Shown piece after piece: positions 1-7,759 of a stretch of DNA of 64,000 bases (the first letter of the stretch is position 1; each line of letters begins with the position of its first letter). The notes below the pieces were generated by a model, which saw nothing but the letters and a program-made list of their open reading frames with translations, did not search any database and was not told where the DNA came from. Position numbers and translations under genes: made by a program. Where the stretch lies: NCBI GenBank assembly GCA_003281685.1, contig QCBH01000001.1, forward strand, positions 186,001 through 250,000, read 5' to 3'. The stretch comes from Prochlorococcus sp. AG-347-E23 (GTDB lineage Bacteria > Cyanobacteriota > Cyanobacteriia > PCC-6307 > Cyanobiaceae).

Positions 1-82
1 CTGAAGCAACTTTACCTATTTCATTGTACCAATATGATTCTGGTCTTTTTACTCTTACGAGATCTCCTCTTGAAATTGCCAT
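1..82 (-). CDS. psaE: Photosystem I subunit PsaE, N-terminal part
   Basis: The reverse strand encodes the first 27 residues of PsaE, starting [20 protein letters not shown] and continuing past the window edge. PsaE is a small stromal-side photosystem I subunit that helps dock ferredoxin and supports cyclic electron flow. The RGDxVRxxRPESYW signature is characteristic of the family. The start is the ATG whose complement is at 80-82. The C-terminal half is outside the window. Confidence 0.93.
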   Translation of the reverse strand, partial: MAISRGDLVRVKRPESYWYNEIGKVAS

Positions 83-153
83 TACTATTAATTTAACTTT
101 TTGTAGAATAACCCATCATTAATATTCTTAGACAAATTATTCACACATATTAA

Positions 154-933
154 TTAAAAGTTTAAACAAAAATCATTTATTAAATTATTTTCGAATTCTT
201 CATTAGCAGGCTTACTTCCCATCCATTTCCTACCAGGTATTCTTACATCTAATTCATTTGTATCACAATCGATTGAAAGAATAAGTTTTTTATTTTCTTG
301 ATTTAGTACGTTTAAAACTTTTCTACCTTTAATATCTTTATATGATTTACTTTGGATAATTATAGGACCATAAATCTTTTTATCTAACTCAAGTGATTCA
401 TTATTTTTTTTATTTTCAGTTTTTTCATAATTTTCTGAATTAGTTGTGTTCTTTTTTCTTAGAATGAGCTTTTGATCAACTTTTATTGAATCAGGATTAT
501 TGAGATTATTAATCTCTATCAGATCGATTACTTTTAAATCATATTTGTTTGATATCTCAGTAAGATTTTCACCAGTTTGAACAATATGATAATTATTTAT
601 GAAATCAGATTGTTTTGTAAGATTTTCAGAAGATTTGGAAATAATAAGATTTTGGCCAACAAAAATATAATTTTCGTCTTTTAAGTTATTCAATTTAATA
701 ATTAAGTCTTTGTTTATCGAATAGAATTTTGAAATACTTGATATCGTATCTCCACTTTTAACAATATGAATTTTTTTTATTTCAGTTTTTTCTTCAGTAA
801 TTGATTCTTTTTTAGCAATATTCTCAATTCTATTTTTTGGTGAAAATATTTTTTCTTCTGATTTTATCAATGAGTGATTAAACAAATTAATAAATATGGC
901 AATTACTAAAAATGCAAATTTCATAAAACTCAC
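154..933 (-). CDS. LysM-domain protein, exported
   Basis: This 259-residue protein has an N-terminal hydrophobic segment (about residues 4-23), consistent with a signal peptide or anchor. Two LysM repeats follow, at about 53-98 (HIVKSGDTISSISKFY) and 115-158 (HIVQTGENLTEISNKY). LysM modules bind N-acetylglucosamine polymers such as peptidoglycan, so a periplasmic or cell-wall location is likely. The C-terminal 90 residues match no domain I recognise. It lies directly upstream of psaE on the same strand. Start could be Met1 or Met4. Confidence 0.8.
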   Translation of the reverse strand: MSFMKFAFLVIAIFINLFNHSLIKSEEKIFSPKNRIENIAKKESITEEKTEIKKIHIVKSGDTISSISKFYSINKDLIIKLNNLKDENYIFVGQNLIISKSSENLTKQSDFINNYHIVQTGENLTEISNKYDLKVIDLIEINNLNNPDSIKVDQKLILRKKNTTNSENYEKTENKKNNESLELDKKIYGPIIIQSKSYKDIKGRKVLNVLNQENKKLILSIDCDTNELDVRIPGRKWMGSKPANEEFENNLINDFCLNF

Positions 934-996
934 TTTTTATTTAAAGATAATCTTTAAATTTAAAATCGCTAGTTTTTTGAAAACAATTTAAGTAAT

Positions 997-2388
997 TTAG
1001 ATCTGAAAAATAAACTTTAAAAATTTCTTTACTCTTTCGTAGGGAGGATACCGCAGATTTGAATCAAATAAAAAACCTTTAAAAGTAATAGATTTTTGAT
1101 TTGAAAAATTGCGAAAACCCTCTTCTCCATGAAATTTACCAATACCACTTTGCCCAACGCCTCCAAACGGCAAATTTGGAATAAGGACTGGTAACATCAC
1201 ATCATTTATACAAATTGTTCCTGAGCTGGTTACTTTTGAAATGTGATTATGGATTTTTTTATTGCCTCCAAATAAGTAGATTGCTAAAGGTTTTGATGTT
1301 TGACTAATTTGTTTTAAAGCTGATTCCTTATCATTGATTCCAATTACTGGAAGTAGTGAACTGAATAGTTCTTTATGTAAAATATCTGTTTCATTTAATT
1401 TATTTCTCAAGATTGTAGGAGATATTTTCAACTTTTTTTTACTATAAGTCCCCCCAAATAAAATTCTTTTTTCTTTTTTATATTTTTTGAGAATTTCTAC
1501 AGTTGAAGTAAATTGCTTTTTCTCTAATTTTGATAAGTTTTCGGAAATAATTGGATTATCTCCATAAAAACTTACTATGCATTTCTTTAATTTTTCTATA
1601 AAAATAGTTTCAATTTCTTTATCTACAAAGATATGATTTGGAGCCATGCAGGATTGACCAGAATTAAAAAATTTTCCCCAAATAATTCTTTTAGCGGCCA
1701 CTTCTAAATTTGCATTGTTGAAAATAATTACTGGATTTGTTCCGCTTAACTCAAGAGTCAATGGAGTTAAGTTTTTTGAAGCTAATTTCATTATAGATTT
1801 TCCAGTTTCAGTACTTCCTGTAAAAAATATGTGATCAAAATTTTGTTCAATTAATTTTATGGATTGTTTATAGTCACCCTCTACTGTCATTAGGACATCT
1901 TTACGGAAATATTTGGAAGTAAGTTTTTTAATAAGTTTTGAAGTCGCAGGACATTTCTCTGATGGTTTTATAACTGCAGTATTTCCTGCTGAGAAAATAT
2001 TTACTAATGGCTTTAAAACATAAAGTAATGGATAATTATAAGGACCAAGAATTAAGACACATCCAAGAGGTTCATAAATAACTTTGGAGGATGATGGAAA
2101 TAGATAAAAAGGTGTTTCAATCTTTTTGGGTCTCATCCAAGAATTGAGTTTCTTTTTTATGAGTGAAATTTCTTCTTTCACTAAAAGGATTTCAGAAAGC
2201 CCTTCAATTTCAGATTTACCTAGATCAATAAAAAGTGATTTTATGATCTCTTTTTTATTTTCATCCAAAAGTTTAGAAACTATATTGAGATGTTGGATCC
2301 GCCATTTTATATCTTCAGTTTTACCAGTGAGAACTGTATTTTTTAATCTATTAATGTCTTCTAAATGAAATTTATCAGAAATTTTCAT
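997..2388 (-). CDS. Aldehyde dehydrogenase family protein
   Basis: This 463-residue NAD(P)-dependent aldehyde dehydrogenase resembles the class 3 (fatty aldehyde) type, which is shorter than the usual 480-500 residues. Visible motifs are LILGPYNYPLLYVLKPL (cofactor region), FFTGSTETGK, the catalytic glutamate in LELSGTNP and the catalytic cysteine in GQSCMAPNH. The C terminus has the FGGVGQSGIGKFHG signature. The protein oxidises an aldehyde to its acid. The substrate cannot be read from sequence, though a fatty or carotenoid-derived aldehyde is plausible. It is co-directional with the LysM gene and psaE, about 60 bp from the former. Confidence 0.9.
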   Translation of the reverse strand: MKISDKFHLEDINRLKNTVLTGKTEDIKWRIQHLNIVSKLLDENKKEIIKSLFIDLGKSEIEGLSEILLVKEEISLIKKKLNSWMRPKKIETPFYLFPSSSKVIYEPLGCVLILGPYNYPLLYVLKPLVNIFSAGNTAVIKPSEKCPATSKLIKKLTSKYFRKDVLMTVEGDYKQSIKLIEQNFDHIFFTGSTETGKSIMKLASKNLTPLTLELSGTNPVIIFNNANLEVAAKRIIWGKFFNSGQSCMAPNHIFVDKEIETIFIEKLKKCIVSFYGDNPIISENLSKLEKKQFTSTVEILKKYKKEKRILFGGTYSKKKLKISPTILRNKLNETDILHKELFSSLLPVIGINDKESALKQISQTSKPLAIYLFGGNKKIHNHISKVTSSGTICINDVMLPVLIPNLPFGGVGQSGIGKFHGEEGFRNFSNQKSITFKGFLFDSNLRYPPYERVKKFLKFIFQI

Positions 2389-2544
2389 TTTATTCCTATG
2401 AATAGTATTAAATATATCAGAGGGTAAATTTTAAATAACTAAGGTTTTTAGCCACTTGAATCAAAGTGAATGATCTATAAGAAATAATCAAATTTATTAA
2501 TATTGCCTTTAAAAATTCAAATTTTTCTTGGTTAGTATATTTCT

Positions 2545-3435
2545 ATGAGGGAAAATTTTTCAATTAGATTGATATCTATAAATGAAATACCAGAAGTCAC
2601 AAACTGGGCAAGGTTAGAAGGATTTTCTCCTGGAATGGATGACGTATCAATTTATAGAAATACAGATAAACAAGGGGTATGGGTAGCTTGTCTAGACAAT
2701 AATCCTATAGGTTCTATTGCATGTATAAAATATAATTCCTCGTATGGTTTTATAGGTTTATTTATAGTTAAAAAAGAATTCCGAAATAATGGATATGGAG
2801 TGAGATTATGGAAACATGCCCTCGAATATTTAAAAAATGTTGACTGTATTGGTCTTGAGGCTGCCCCAGATAGATTGAATGATTACGCAAAGTGGGGGTT
2901 TAGAAAATCTTCGATTACAAATCGATGGAAATTAAATGGGTCTCAAGATTTGCCATTGAGAAATTTCTATAAAGATCAATTTTATTCCTTTAAAGTTGTC
3001 CCGGGTAATAAAATTTCCTCTGAAGCGGTCTTAATTTATGATGATCAAAGAGAACCTAGTCCCAGACCACATTTTCTAAATGACTGGTTGAAAAATTCCC
3101 ATGGTAATGTCAGTGCAATTGTCGATAATAATGGGATGTGCCATGGATTTGGCAGGATAAGACCTTGTATATTGGAGGATAATGAACAAGGCTGGAGAAT
3201 CGGACCTCTTTTAGCGGATACCCCACCCCTTGCTGAATTATTAATAAGGGAGTTAGTTGGTGATTTAGATGCCCAAATCTTGTTGGATTGCTCTAATCTA
3301 AATCCATATGCAAATTATCTTTTATCAAGTTTGGGATTTGTGGAAATATCAAAAACTTACAGAATGTATAAAGGAATTCAACCTCCCTGTCCAATGAATC
3401 AAGTATATGGACTTGCCTGCTTGGAACTCGGGTAA
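2545..3435 (+). CDS. GNAT-family N-acetyltransferase
   Basis: The N-terminal half (about 1-140) is a GNAT fold with the acetyl-CoA loop visible around VKKEFRNNGYGVRLWKHAL. The C-terminal half (about 160-290) resembles the second, degenerate acetyltransferase-like domain of YitH-type proteins (Acetyltransf_18). It would transfer an acetyl group from acetyl-CoA to an amine whose identity is unknown. It is divergent from the aldehyde dehydrogenase, with about 155 bp between the starts. Confidence 0.8.
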   Translation: MRENFSIRLISINEIPEVTNWARLEGFSPGMDDVSIYRNTDKQGVWVACLDNNPIGSIACIKYNSSYGFIGLFIVKKEFRNNGYGVRLWKHALEYLKNVDCIGLEAAPDRLNDYAKWGFRKSSITNRWKLNGSQDLPLRNFYKDQFYSFKVVPGNKISSEAVLIYDDQREPSPRPHFLNDWLKNSHGNVSAIVDNNGMCHGFGRIRPCILEDNEQGWRIGPLLADTPPLAELLIRELVGDLDAQILLDCSNLNPYANYLLSSLGFVEISKTYRMYKGIQPPCPMNQVYGLACLELG

Positions 3436-3507
3436 TTCCCCTTAAAGCGAGTATTTAGCCTTTTGTTTTTATAATACTGAAGGAAGTTTGTTTGATTATC
3501 CATAAGC

Positions 3508-3756
3508 TTAACTTTCAGAAGGTTTCAAAATTTTTTCTACAATATCCGCGTTGATTATAGTGATCTCTCCATTATCAATATTCGCAACTTGAAACAAGGT
3601 CCATGAATTTGGATTTCTAGCTCCTCCAATACAGTCGATAACTTGACCGACCCAATAATTTTTATTCTTTTCAATAGTATTTTCGCAATTTTCTTTTTTA
3701 ATTGCGACATAATCACCAGGCCTAACGAAGAGAAACTCAGGAGTTAATGAGCTCAC
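3508..3756 (-). CDS. DUF3104 family protein
   Basis: This 82-residue protein has the order I associate with the picocyanobacterial DUF3104 family: an FLFVRPGDYVAIKK start, then WVGQVIDCIGGARNP, then TLFQVANIDNGEITIINAD. The fold looks like a small beta barrel. Function is unknown. It is convergent with the acetyltransferase gene and probably cytosolic, as no signal or membrane segment is seen. Confidence 0.7.
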   Translation of the reverse strand: MSSLTPEFLFVRPGDYVAIKKENCENTIEKNKNYWVGQVIDCIGGARNPNSWTLFQVANIDNGEITIINADIVEKILKPSES

Positions 3757-3853
3757 AATAAATAGCTAATAGTACATAAATACTATAGTAAGCTATTAGT
3801 TTTGTTGCCGAACTTTGGGTTATTTAGCAAACTAGGGGTAATTCAGAAATAAA

Positions 3854-3946
3854 ATGGAATCAACTGAAATTGCTATATGTTCAACATTATTGGGGTTAAT
3901 TTTAGCTTTAACTGACGCTTATATAGAAAGAAATATTCCTGGATAA
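3854..3946 (+). CDS. Small single-helix membrane protein
   Basis: An ATG-started frame of 30 codons gives MESTEIAICSTLLGLILALT followed by DAYIERNIPG. The middle is one hydrophobic helix with an acidic N terminus, the layout of small photosystem or cytochrome b6f subunits. It matches none that I can name. No strong ribosome binding site is visible, so it could be spurious. Confidence 0.45.
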   Translation: MESTEIAICSTLLGLILALTDAYIERNIPG

Positions 3947-3963
3947 TTTTCCCAATTCATTTC

Positions 3964-4119
3964 TTAAATTAAATAAGATTTAAGCTGGTCTAATATGTCG
4001 GTACGGTTGGAAACTAATTTTGTAAAAACTAAATATATCAACCCTCCCATTGCGAGTCTTCCGTTGATTTTCTCTAATTGCTTTAGTTTTCTCAACAAAT
4101 TACTTTTGCGATTAAACAA
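3964..4119 (-). CDS. High-light-inducible (Hli) protein, short form
   Basis: The reverse frame encodes about 51 residues with the Hli/LHC-like core LEKINGRLAMGGLIYLVFTK: the chlorophyll-binding ExxNGRxAM segment followed by a hydrophobic helix. Hli proteins bind chlorophyll and carotenoid and protect photosystems under light stress. No ATG lies upstream of the core, so the start would be TTG (complement 4117-4119) or ATT just before it. The C-terminal tail is unusually charged for the family. Confidence 0.6.
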   Translation of the reverse strand: MFNRKSNLLRKLKQLEKINGRLAMGGLIYLVFTKLVSNRTDILDQLKSYLI

Positions 4120-4218
4120 AATTTAGATGGTATAGAAAATAAAAAAGTATTGATTACTTCAAAACTAAAAAATATTTTAAAAGATTTATAGAAATGTTAT
4201 TTCAAATACGAATTAAAT

Positions 4219-4359
4219 TTAAAGCCAAGCTTCTTTCATCTCAAGATAAAGTCTCTCGCTCTCAGCAGAATTAATTTTGCTGTCTGAGTAGGATTGCTGC
4301 TGCTGCTGCTGCTGCTGCTGCTGAGTTGAGTTAGCATTAGGATTTTGTACTTCGCTCAT
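4219..4359 (-). CDS. Small protein with a ten-glutamine tract
   Basis: The ATG-started frame encodes 46 residues: MSEVQNPNANST, then ten glutamines, then a charged tail with YSDSKINSAESERLYLEMKE and AWL. The glutamines are coded by nine CAG plus one CAA. The tail looks like a short amphipathic helix. I do not recognise the family. The pure codon tract is a microsatellite and may vary in length between strains. Confidence 0.6.
   Translation of the reverse strand: MSEVQNPNANSTQQQQQQQQQQSYSDSKINSAESERLYLEMKEAWL
4297..4323. repeat. CTG/CAG trinucleotide microsatellite, nine units
   Basis: Nine exact CTG units on the plus strand (CAG on the coding strand) lie inside the small glutamine-rich gene. 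Length changes would add or remove glutamines without a frameshift. Perfect trinucleotide runs of this length stand out in such an AT-rich genome. Confidence 0.95.
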
Positions 4360-4475
4360 TAATAGGTCTAAATATATGTGTTTATTCTCTCATATTTAGA
4401 GCTTTTTTTGTCAACTTAAATTCTTAAATTTTATTTAAATTTTCTATGTTTTTAATTTCCCTGTTTTGAGAGAAG

Positions 4476-4577
4476 TTATTTCGCTACAGTAGTTTTGGCA
4501 TATAGGAATTTAACTTCCCAATATACAATTCCTAGGAAAATAGCACTTGCAATAATAATTTCAGAAATGGCTAACAT
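4476..4577 (-). CDS. Small single-helix membrane protein
   Basis: A 33-residue frame starts MLAISEIIIASAIFLGIVYW and ends with a basic tail (EVKFLYAKTTVAK). It has one predicted membrane helix with a positive C terminus. The size fits thylakoid accessory subunits, but I do not recognise a family. Confidence 0.5.
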   Translation of the reverse strand: MLAISEIIIASAIFLGIVYWEVKFLYAKTTVAK

Positions 4578-4725
4578 TTTATTTCTCAATACTAATTTAA
4601 TTTTGGTATCAATTTACACAAAATGCAATAGGTACTAATTACATTTAAGATTTTAAAAAATCTTATTTTTTTAAATAAAGCGTCGAAATAATATAAACTT
4701 TTAATTTAGATACCTGATTATTTTC

Positions 4726-5160
4726 GTGGGAAATTTCATAAATTCAATAACTCTTATACCTTTAATACCTCTGGTAACCTCTTTATTGATTTTTATTTTA
4801 TTGGTAAGTTTTAACAGAACACTTAACAGGTTAACAAAACCAGTTACTGCACTGGTTGCATTATCTTTATTAAGTTCTGCTTTTATAAGCTCATTTGACT
4901 ATTTTAAGAAAAAAGAAGAAGAATTAGTTTTATCTGAATTTCTTAAATTTTTTGAAGCAAAAAATTTAGTTATACATCTAAATTTAGTAAATGAAAAAAT
5001 TATAATTTTTTTCTCATTAATAATGATGTTAATAATTGGAATATCTTTTTATAAATTGCCTAGAAAAAAAGGTTATGTCTCATTGATGATTAGCCTAGGA
5101 TTAATATCTTCTTCGGTAATGCTCTCAATATTGCTAATAGATTTCTCCGCACTAATCTAA
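4726..5160 (+). CDS. Membrane protein, NADH dehydrogenase subunit-like
   Basis: This 144-residue protein with a GTG start has about four hydrophobic segments. The N-terminal SITLIPLIPLVTSLLIFILL resembles the first helix of NuoL/NdhF-type subunits, but the protein is far too short to be one. The role is unknown. It converges on and slightly overlaps the terminal oxidase gene. Confidence 0.55.
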   Translation: MGNFINSITLIPLIPLVTSLLIFILLVSFNRTLNRLTKPVTALVALSLLSSAFISSFDYFKKKEEELVLSEFLKFFEAKNLVIHLNLVNEKIIIFFSLIMMLIIGISFYKLPRKKGYVSLMISLGLISSSVMLSILLIDFSALI

Positions 5161-5666
5161 ACTTTAGTAAGCATTGCTAAAGCTTCGTTAAGTTCTTGGA
5201 CATGATTTAATTCGTCCTGAGCAATCTCTTTTATTTTTTGATCATTTGGATTATCTATTAAATATTTGGAATAAGTTTCAAATGCATGTTCTTCGATTTT
5301 TATGTTGACATCATAAGCATTAGCTGGAGAGAAGAAATAATAAAAAACCATGATCCAGTAATAGAAAAGCACAAGGTGTCTCGCAAAAAATCTATCAATC
5401 CAGAACCTATCTCCTCCTCTTTTCTCCATTTCTTTGAGATGCTCAGTTTCGTTAATAGCTTGATAAAAATGTTCTTTCATTAATATCATTGTTTTTTCAT
5501 TTTTAATTCCTAGGGATTCTTTAAAATGAAGAACTGAAAGAAATGCAAAATAAGGTGATCTAGCTATTACTTCTAAAACCCAAAATCTTTGTAAAGATCT
5601 ACCAGAGTATATGAAGTCTAAAAAGTTAACAGTACTATTCAAAATCAAAGAATTTAATTTCTTCAT
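5157..5666 (-). CDS. ptoX: Plastoquinol terminal oxidase (alternative oxidase family)
   Basis: This 169-residue di-iron oxidase belongs to the AOX/PTOX family. The metal ligands are visible in order: LEVIARSPYFAFLSVLHFKE, then INETEHLKEM, then KIEEHAFETY and DELNHVQEL. The enzyme moves electrons from plastoquinol to oxygen, giving water, and acts as a safety valve for the photosynthetic chain in the thylakoid membrane. A hydrophobic stretch (VLFYYWIMVFYYFF) fits an interfacial membrane protein. It is shorter than plant PTOX because it lacks the transit peptide and N-terminal arm. Confidence 0.9.
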   Translation of the reverse strand: MKKLNSLILNSTVNFLDFIYSGRSLQRFWVLEVIARSPYFAFLSVLHFKESLGIKNEKTMILMKEHFYQAINETEHLKEMEKRGGDRFWIDRFFARHLVLFYYWIMVFYYFFSPANAYDVNIKIEEHAFETYSKYLIDNPNDQKIKEIAQDELNHVQELNEALAMLTKV

Positions 5667-5822
5667 AAATTTCCTTTTTCTTTAAGTATAATTACTCAAC
5701 CGCTCGAGGGCTATGATGTATTTAAGTAATTAATCAAAAATTAATAATTTATAGTCTAAAAAATTTTAATTCCATTGAAATATTTTTTTTTCATGCATTA
5801 ATTGGATAGATAAAATTTTTAT

Positions 5823-5963
5823 ATGACAACTACTGAAAAAATTGCAAATGCCAAAAAGAGGATTGATGAATTAGAAAGACTTATAAAATATTGGAATGAT
5901 TCAGACCATGATGAGGCAAAAATAGTTAATTTTGCAGGGAAGATTGAAAATAAAGTTGCTTAA
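5823..5963 (+). CDS. Small helical protein of unknown role
   Basis: A 46-residue ATG frame begins MTTTEKIANAKKRIDELERL and continues as a charged, probably helical, soluble protein. The heptad-like pattern suggests a short coiled coil. No family is recognised. Confidence 0.5.
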   Translation: MTTTEKIANAKKRIDELERLIKYWNDSDHDEAKIVNFAGKIENKVA

Positions 5964-6110
5964 ATTGTGATTATTAAGGCTGATTAACTTTTATCTACTT
6001 AAAGTGATTTAATATCTTTGAGGTTTCTAATATTTTTTAAATTTTAAATAGAGCAATTAAACCTATTCTCAAAAATGGTATGGAAGAAATAATCTAAAAG
6101 AAAAATTTAT

Positions 6111-6224
6111 ATGAAAACCTTTTCAAAAAAATATTTAGTTCCGATTAAATTTATACCATGGGTTTTTTGGGCATTTATATCTTTTTTGAGTATATATTTG
6201 TGTAAGATAGCCTGGGTAAGTTGA
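6111..6224 (+). CDS. Small basic membrane protein
   Basis: A 37-residue frame begins MKTFSKKYLVPIKFIPWVFW, with a basic N terminus and one membrane helix. The function is unknown. Confidence 0.4.
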   Translation: MKTFSKKYLVPIKFIPWVFWAFISFLSIYLCKIAWVS

Positions 6225-6237
6225 TTAATTAATGAAT

Positions 6238-6561
6238 CTAGCTTCTCCTTAGCCAACCAGGAGCACCGCCAAACCAATCCGATATATCATCTTCATTTGG
6301 GTTGAAATGATTTTCTTTATCTAGTCCATCTATTCCAAATGATTGCAAGAGGTTATCAATCCCCCCATCATTTTTTGTGCCATTCCTTCTAAAGCTGTTA
6401 GCTTTTTTCAGCCAAAGGGAAATTGTCGAATTATGGTGTGCAAATTTTTCAACATATATCCTTTCTTCTAATGTAATTGATTTATCTTGAGCAATTCTTT
6501 TAATTATTCCTTGGATCTTTAATCTTTTTGCATTACTAAGAAGCATTTTTGATAAATTCAT
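6238..6561 (-). CDS. Conserved hypothetical protein
   Basis: The protein is about 107 residues from the ATG (MNLSKMLLSNAKR); a TTG nine codons upstream is a weaker alternative. It is helical and basic at the N terminus. The acidic C terminus ends DWFGGAPGWLRRS, a tail pattern I associate with conserved marine cyanobacterial proteins. No enzyme motif or membrane segment is seen. Confidence 0.6.
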   Translation of the reverse strand: MNLSKMLLSNAKRLKIQGIIKRIAQDKSITLEERIYVEKFAHHNSTISLWLKKANSFRRNGTKNDGGIDNLLQSFGIDGLDKENHFNPNEDDISDWFGGAPGWLRRS

Positions 6562-6840
6562 TATTCTTTTTATAGGAAGGATTACCAAATATATCTTGTC
6601 AATGTTAATTTCAACAAATTCACTATTTTAAAAGGTTTTTAAGTAAGAAAAGTCTTAAGACACTAAAAAAAGGGATCAATAAGTTACGCATGATACGTTT
6701 ATTTATTTATCAAACTTATAATTCATAGAAATTAGATAAAAAAAATCAATCTATTCAAAAGAGCCCTTTGAAGTAAGCGGATGCAATTGTTGCAATATAG
6801 TAAAAATGTACTAATATTAGTACAGATGTATTCTTAAGAT

Positions 6841-7047
6841 ATGAAAGTGATTTCATCTTCACCTTATGCTCCTTTTAATTCAAAAGAGTGGAATTCTCTA
6901 ATAAGCAAAAATGCAAAGTTTGAAAATACTCCAATAAAGATTCAAAAAAAAATTTATAGAACTTTTACTCTAAAAAAAATTGAAAAAGATGAACTTTTGC
7001 AAGAGAAGAATGCATTGCATCAACAAATGCAACTAGTATTCGGATAG
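6841..7047 (+). CDS. Small hypothetical protein
   Basis: This 68-residue protein starts MKVISSSPYAPFNSKEWNSL. It is basic and probably helical in the second half (KKIEKDELLQEKNALHQQMQ). There is no signal peptide and no recognised domain. Confidence 0.5.
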   Translation: MKVISSSPYAPFNSKEWNSLISKNAKFENTPIKIQKKIYRTFTLKKIEKDELLQEKNALHQQMQLVFG

Positions 7048-7137
7048 AAAAATATTAACTAACAATCTTTTTATTGAATATTATTTTAAGAGATCCAATT
7101 TTTTGTTAGATTAGTAGAAATACAAGAAGGTTTTAAT

Positions 7138-7428
7138 TTGGCTGTAGATCGAGAACTTTTAAAAGAAGTTACCCAAGAACTTTGGAATACCGTAAAAAAA
7201 CTAAGACCTGAAATAGATCGGCAAACTCGACTTCAATTAGTTTTAAAGGCCTTATTAACTATTGGAGATTTGCCAGATCAAATGCAAGCTGCCATGGTAG
7301 TAGGTGTTTGCGCAGAAATGGATAAGAGTGATGTTGATAATGTTGAAACTAATTCTCAAAATAAAGATTCAAGCGGAGTTGATACTTCTATAGGCAGAAA
7401 AGTGGTTAGAAGAAGTTCAGCTAAATAA
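7138..7428 (+). CDS. Conserved hypothetical protein
   Basis: This 96-residue protein starts at TTG and has a helical N-terminal domain (RELLKEVTQELWNTVKKLRP, then ALLTIGDLPDQMQAAMVVGV). The tail is disordered, rich in Ser and Lys, and ends KVVRRSSAK. No function can be assigned. Confidence 0.6.
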   Translation: MAVDRELLKEVTQELWNTVKKLRPEIDRQTRLQLVLKALLTIGDLPDQMQAAMVVGVCAEMDKSDVDNVETNSQNKDSSGVDTSIGRKVVRRSSAK

Positions 7429-7439
7429 ACCTTAAACGA

Positions 7440-7643
7440 TCATCCTTTAATTTTCTTGGATTCGTTTTTATTAAGTCTATTGAATAAGTAATATGAAATT
7501 ACAAGTAAGAGAGGAACGAATATTGAATGTAAAGTCATCATTAATTCTGTTTGGCCCATTCCTATAAGATTTGACTCACTTGGAAGCTGTTCTGACCAAG
7601 TGCCAACTAAATGCCAGGCTTGGGGAATTGATAAGAAAAACAT
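7440..7643 (-). CDS. Small membrane protein
   Basis: This 67-residue protein has one clear membrane helix (LHSIFVPLLLVISYYLFNRL) followed by a basic tail. The N-terminal part is amphipathic. It lies upstream of the FAD oxidoreductase on the opposite side of a short gap. The function is unknown. Confidence 0.55.
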   Translation of the reverse strand: MFFLSIPQAWHLVGTWSEQLPSESNLIGMGQTELMMTLHSIFVPLLLVISYYLFNRLNKNESKKIKG

Positions 7644-7759
7644 ATAAGAGCTATAAGTTAAGTTTATGTTCAGATAAAGATTATCATTATTGAACGTTTT
7701 TGCTTTCTTTATTCTTATTTCTTAACTAATTATTTATAGAGTTATAAAAAGAACTTGAT

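Noticed and set aside
4297..4323. A CRISPR or tandem-repeat array
   Set aside because: It is a simple in-frame trinucleotide run inside a small gene with no spacers. No CRISPR array was seen anywhere in the window.
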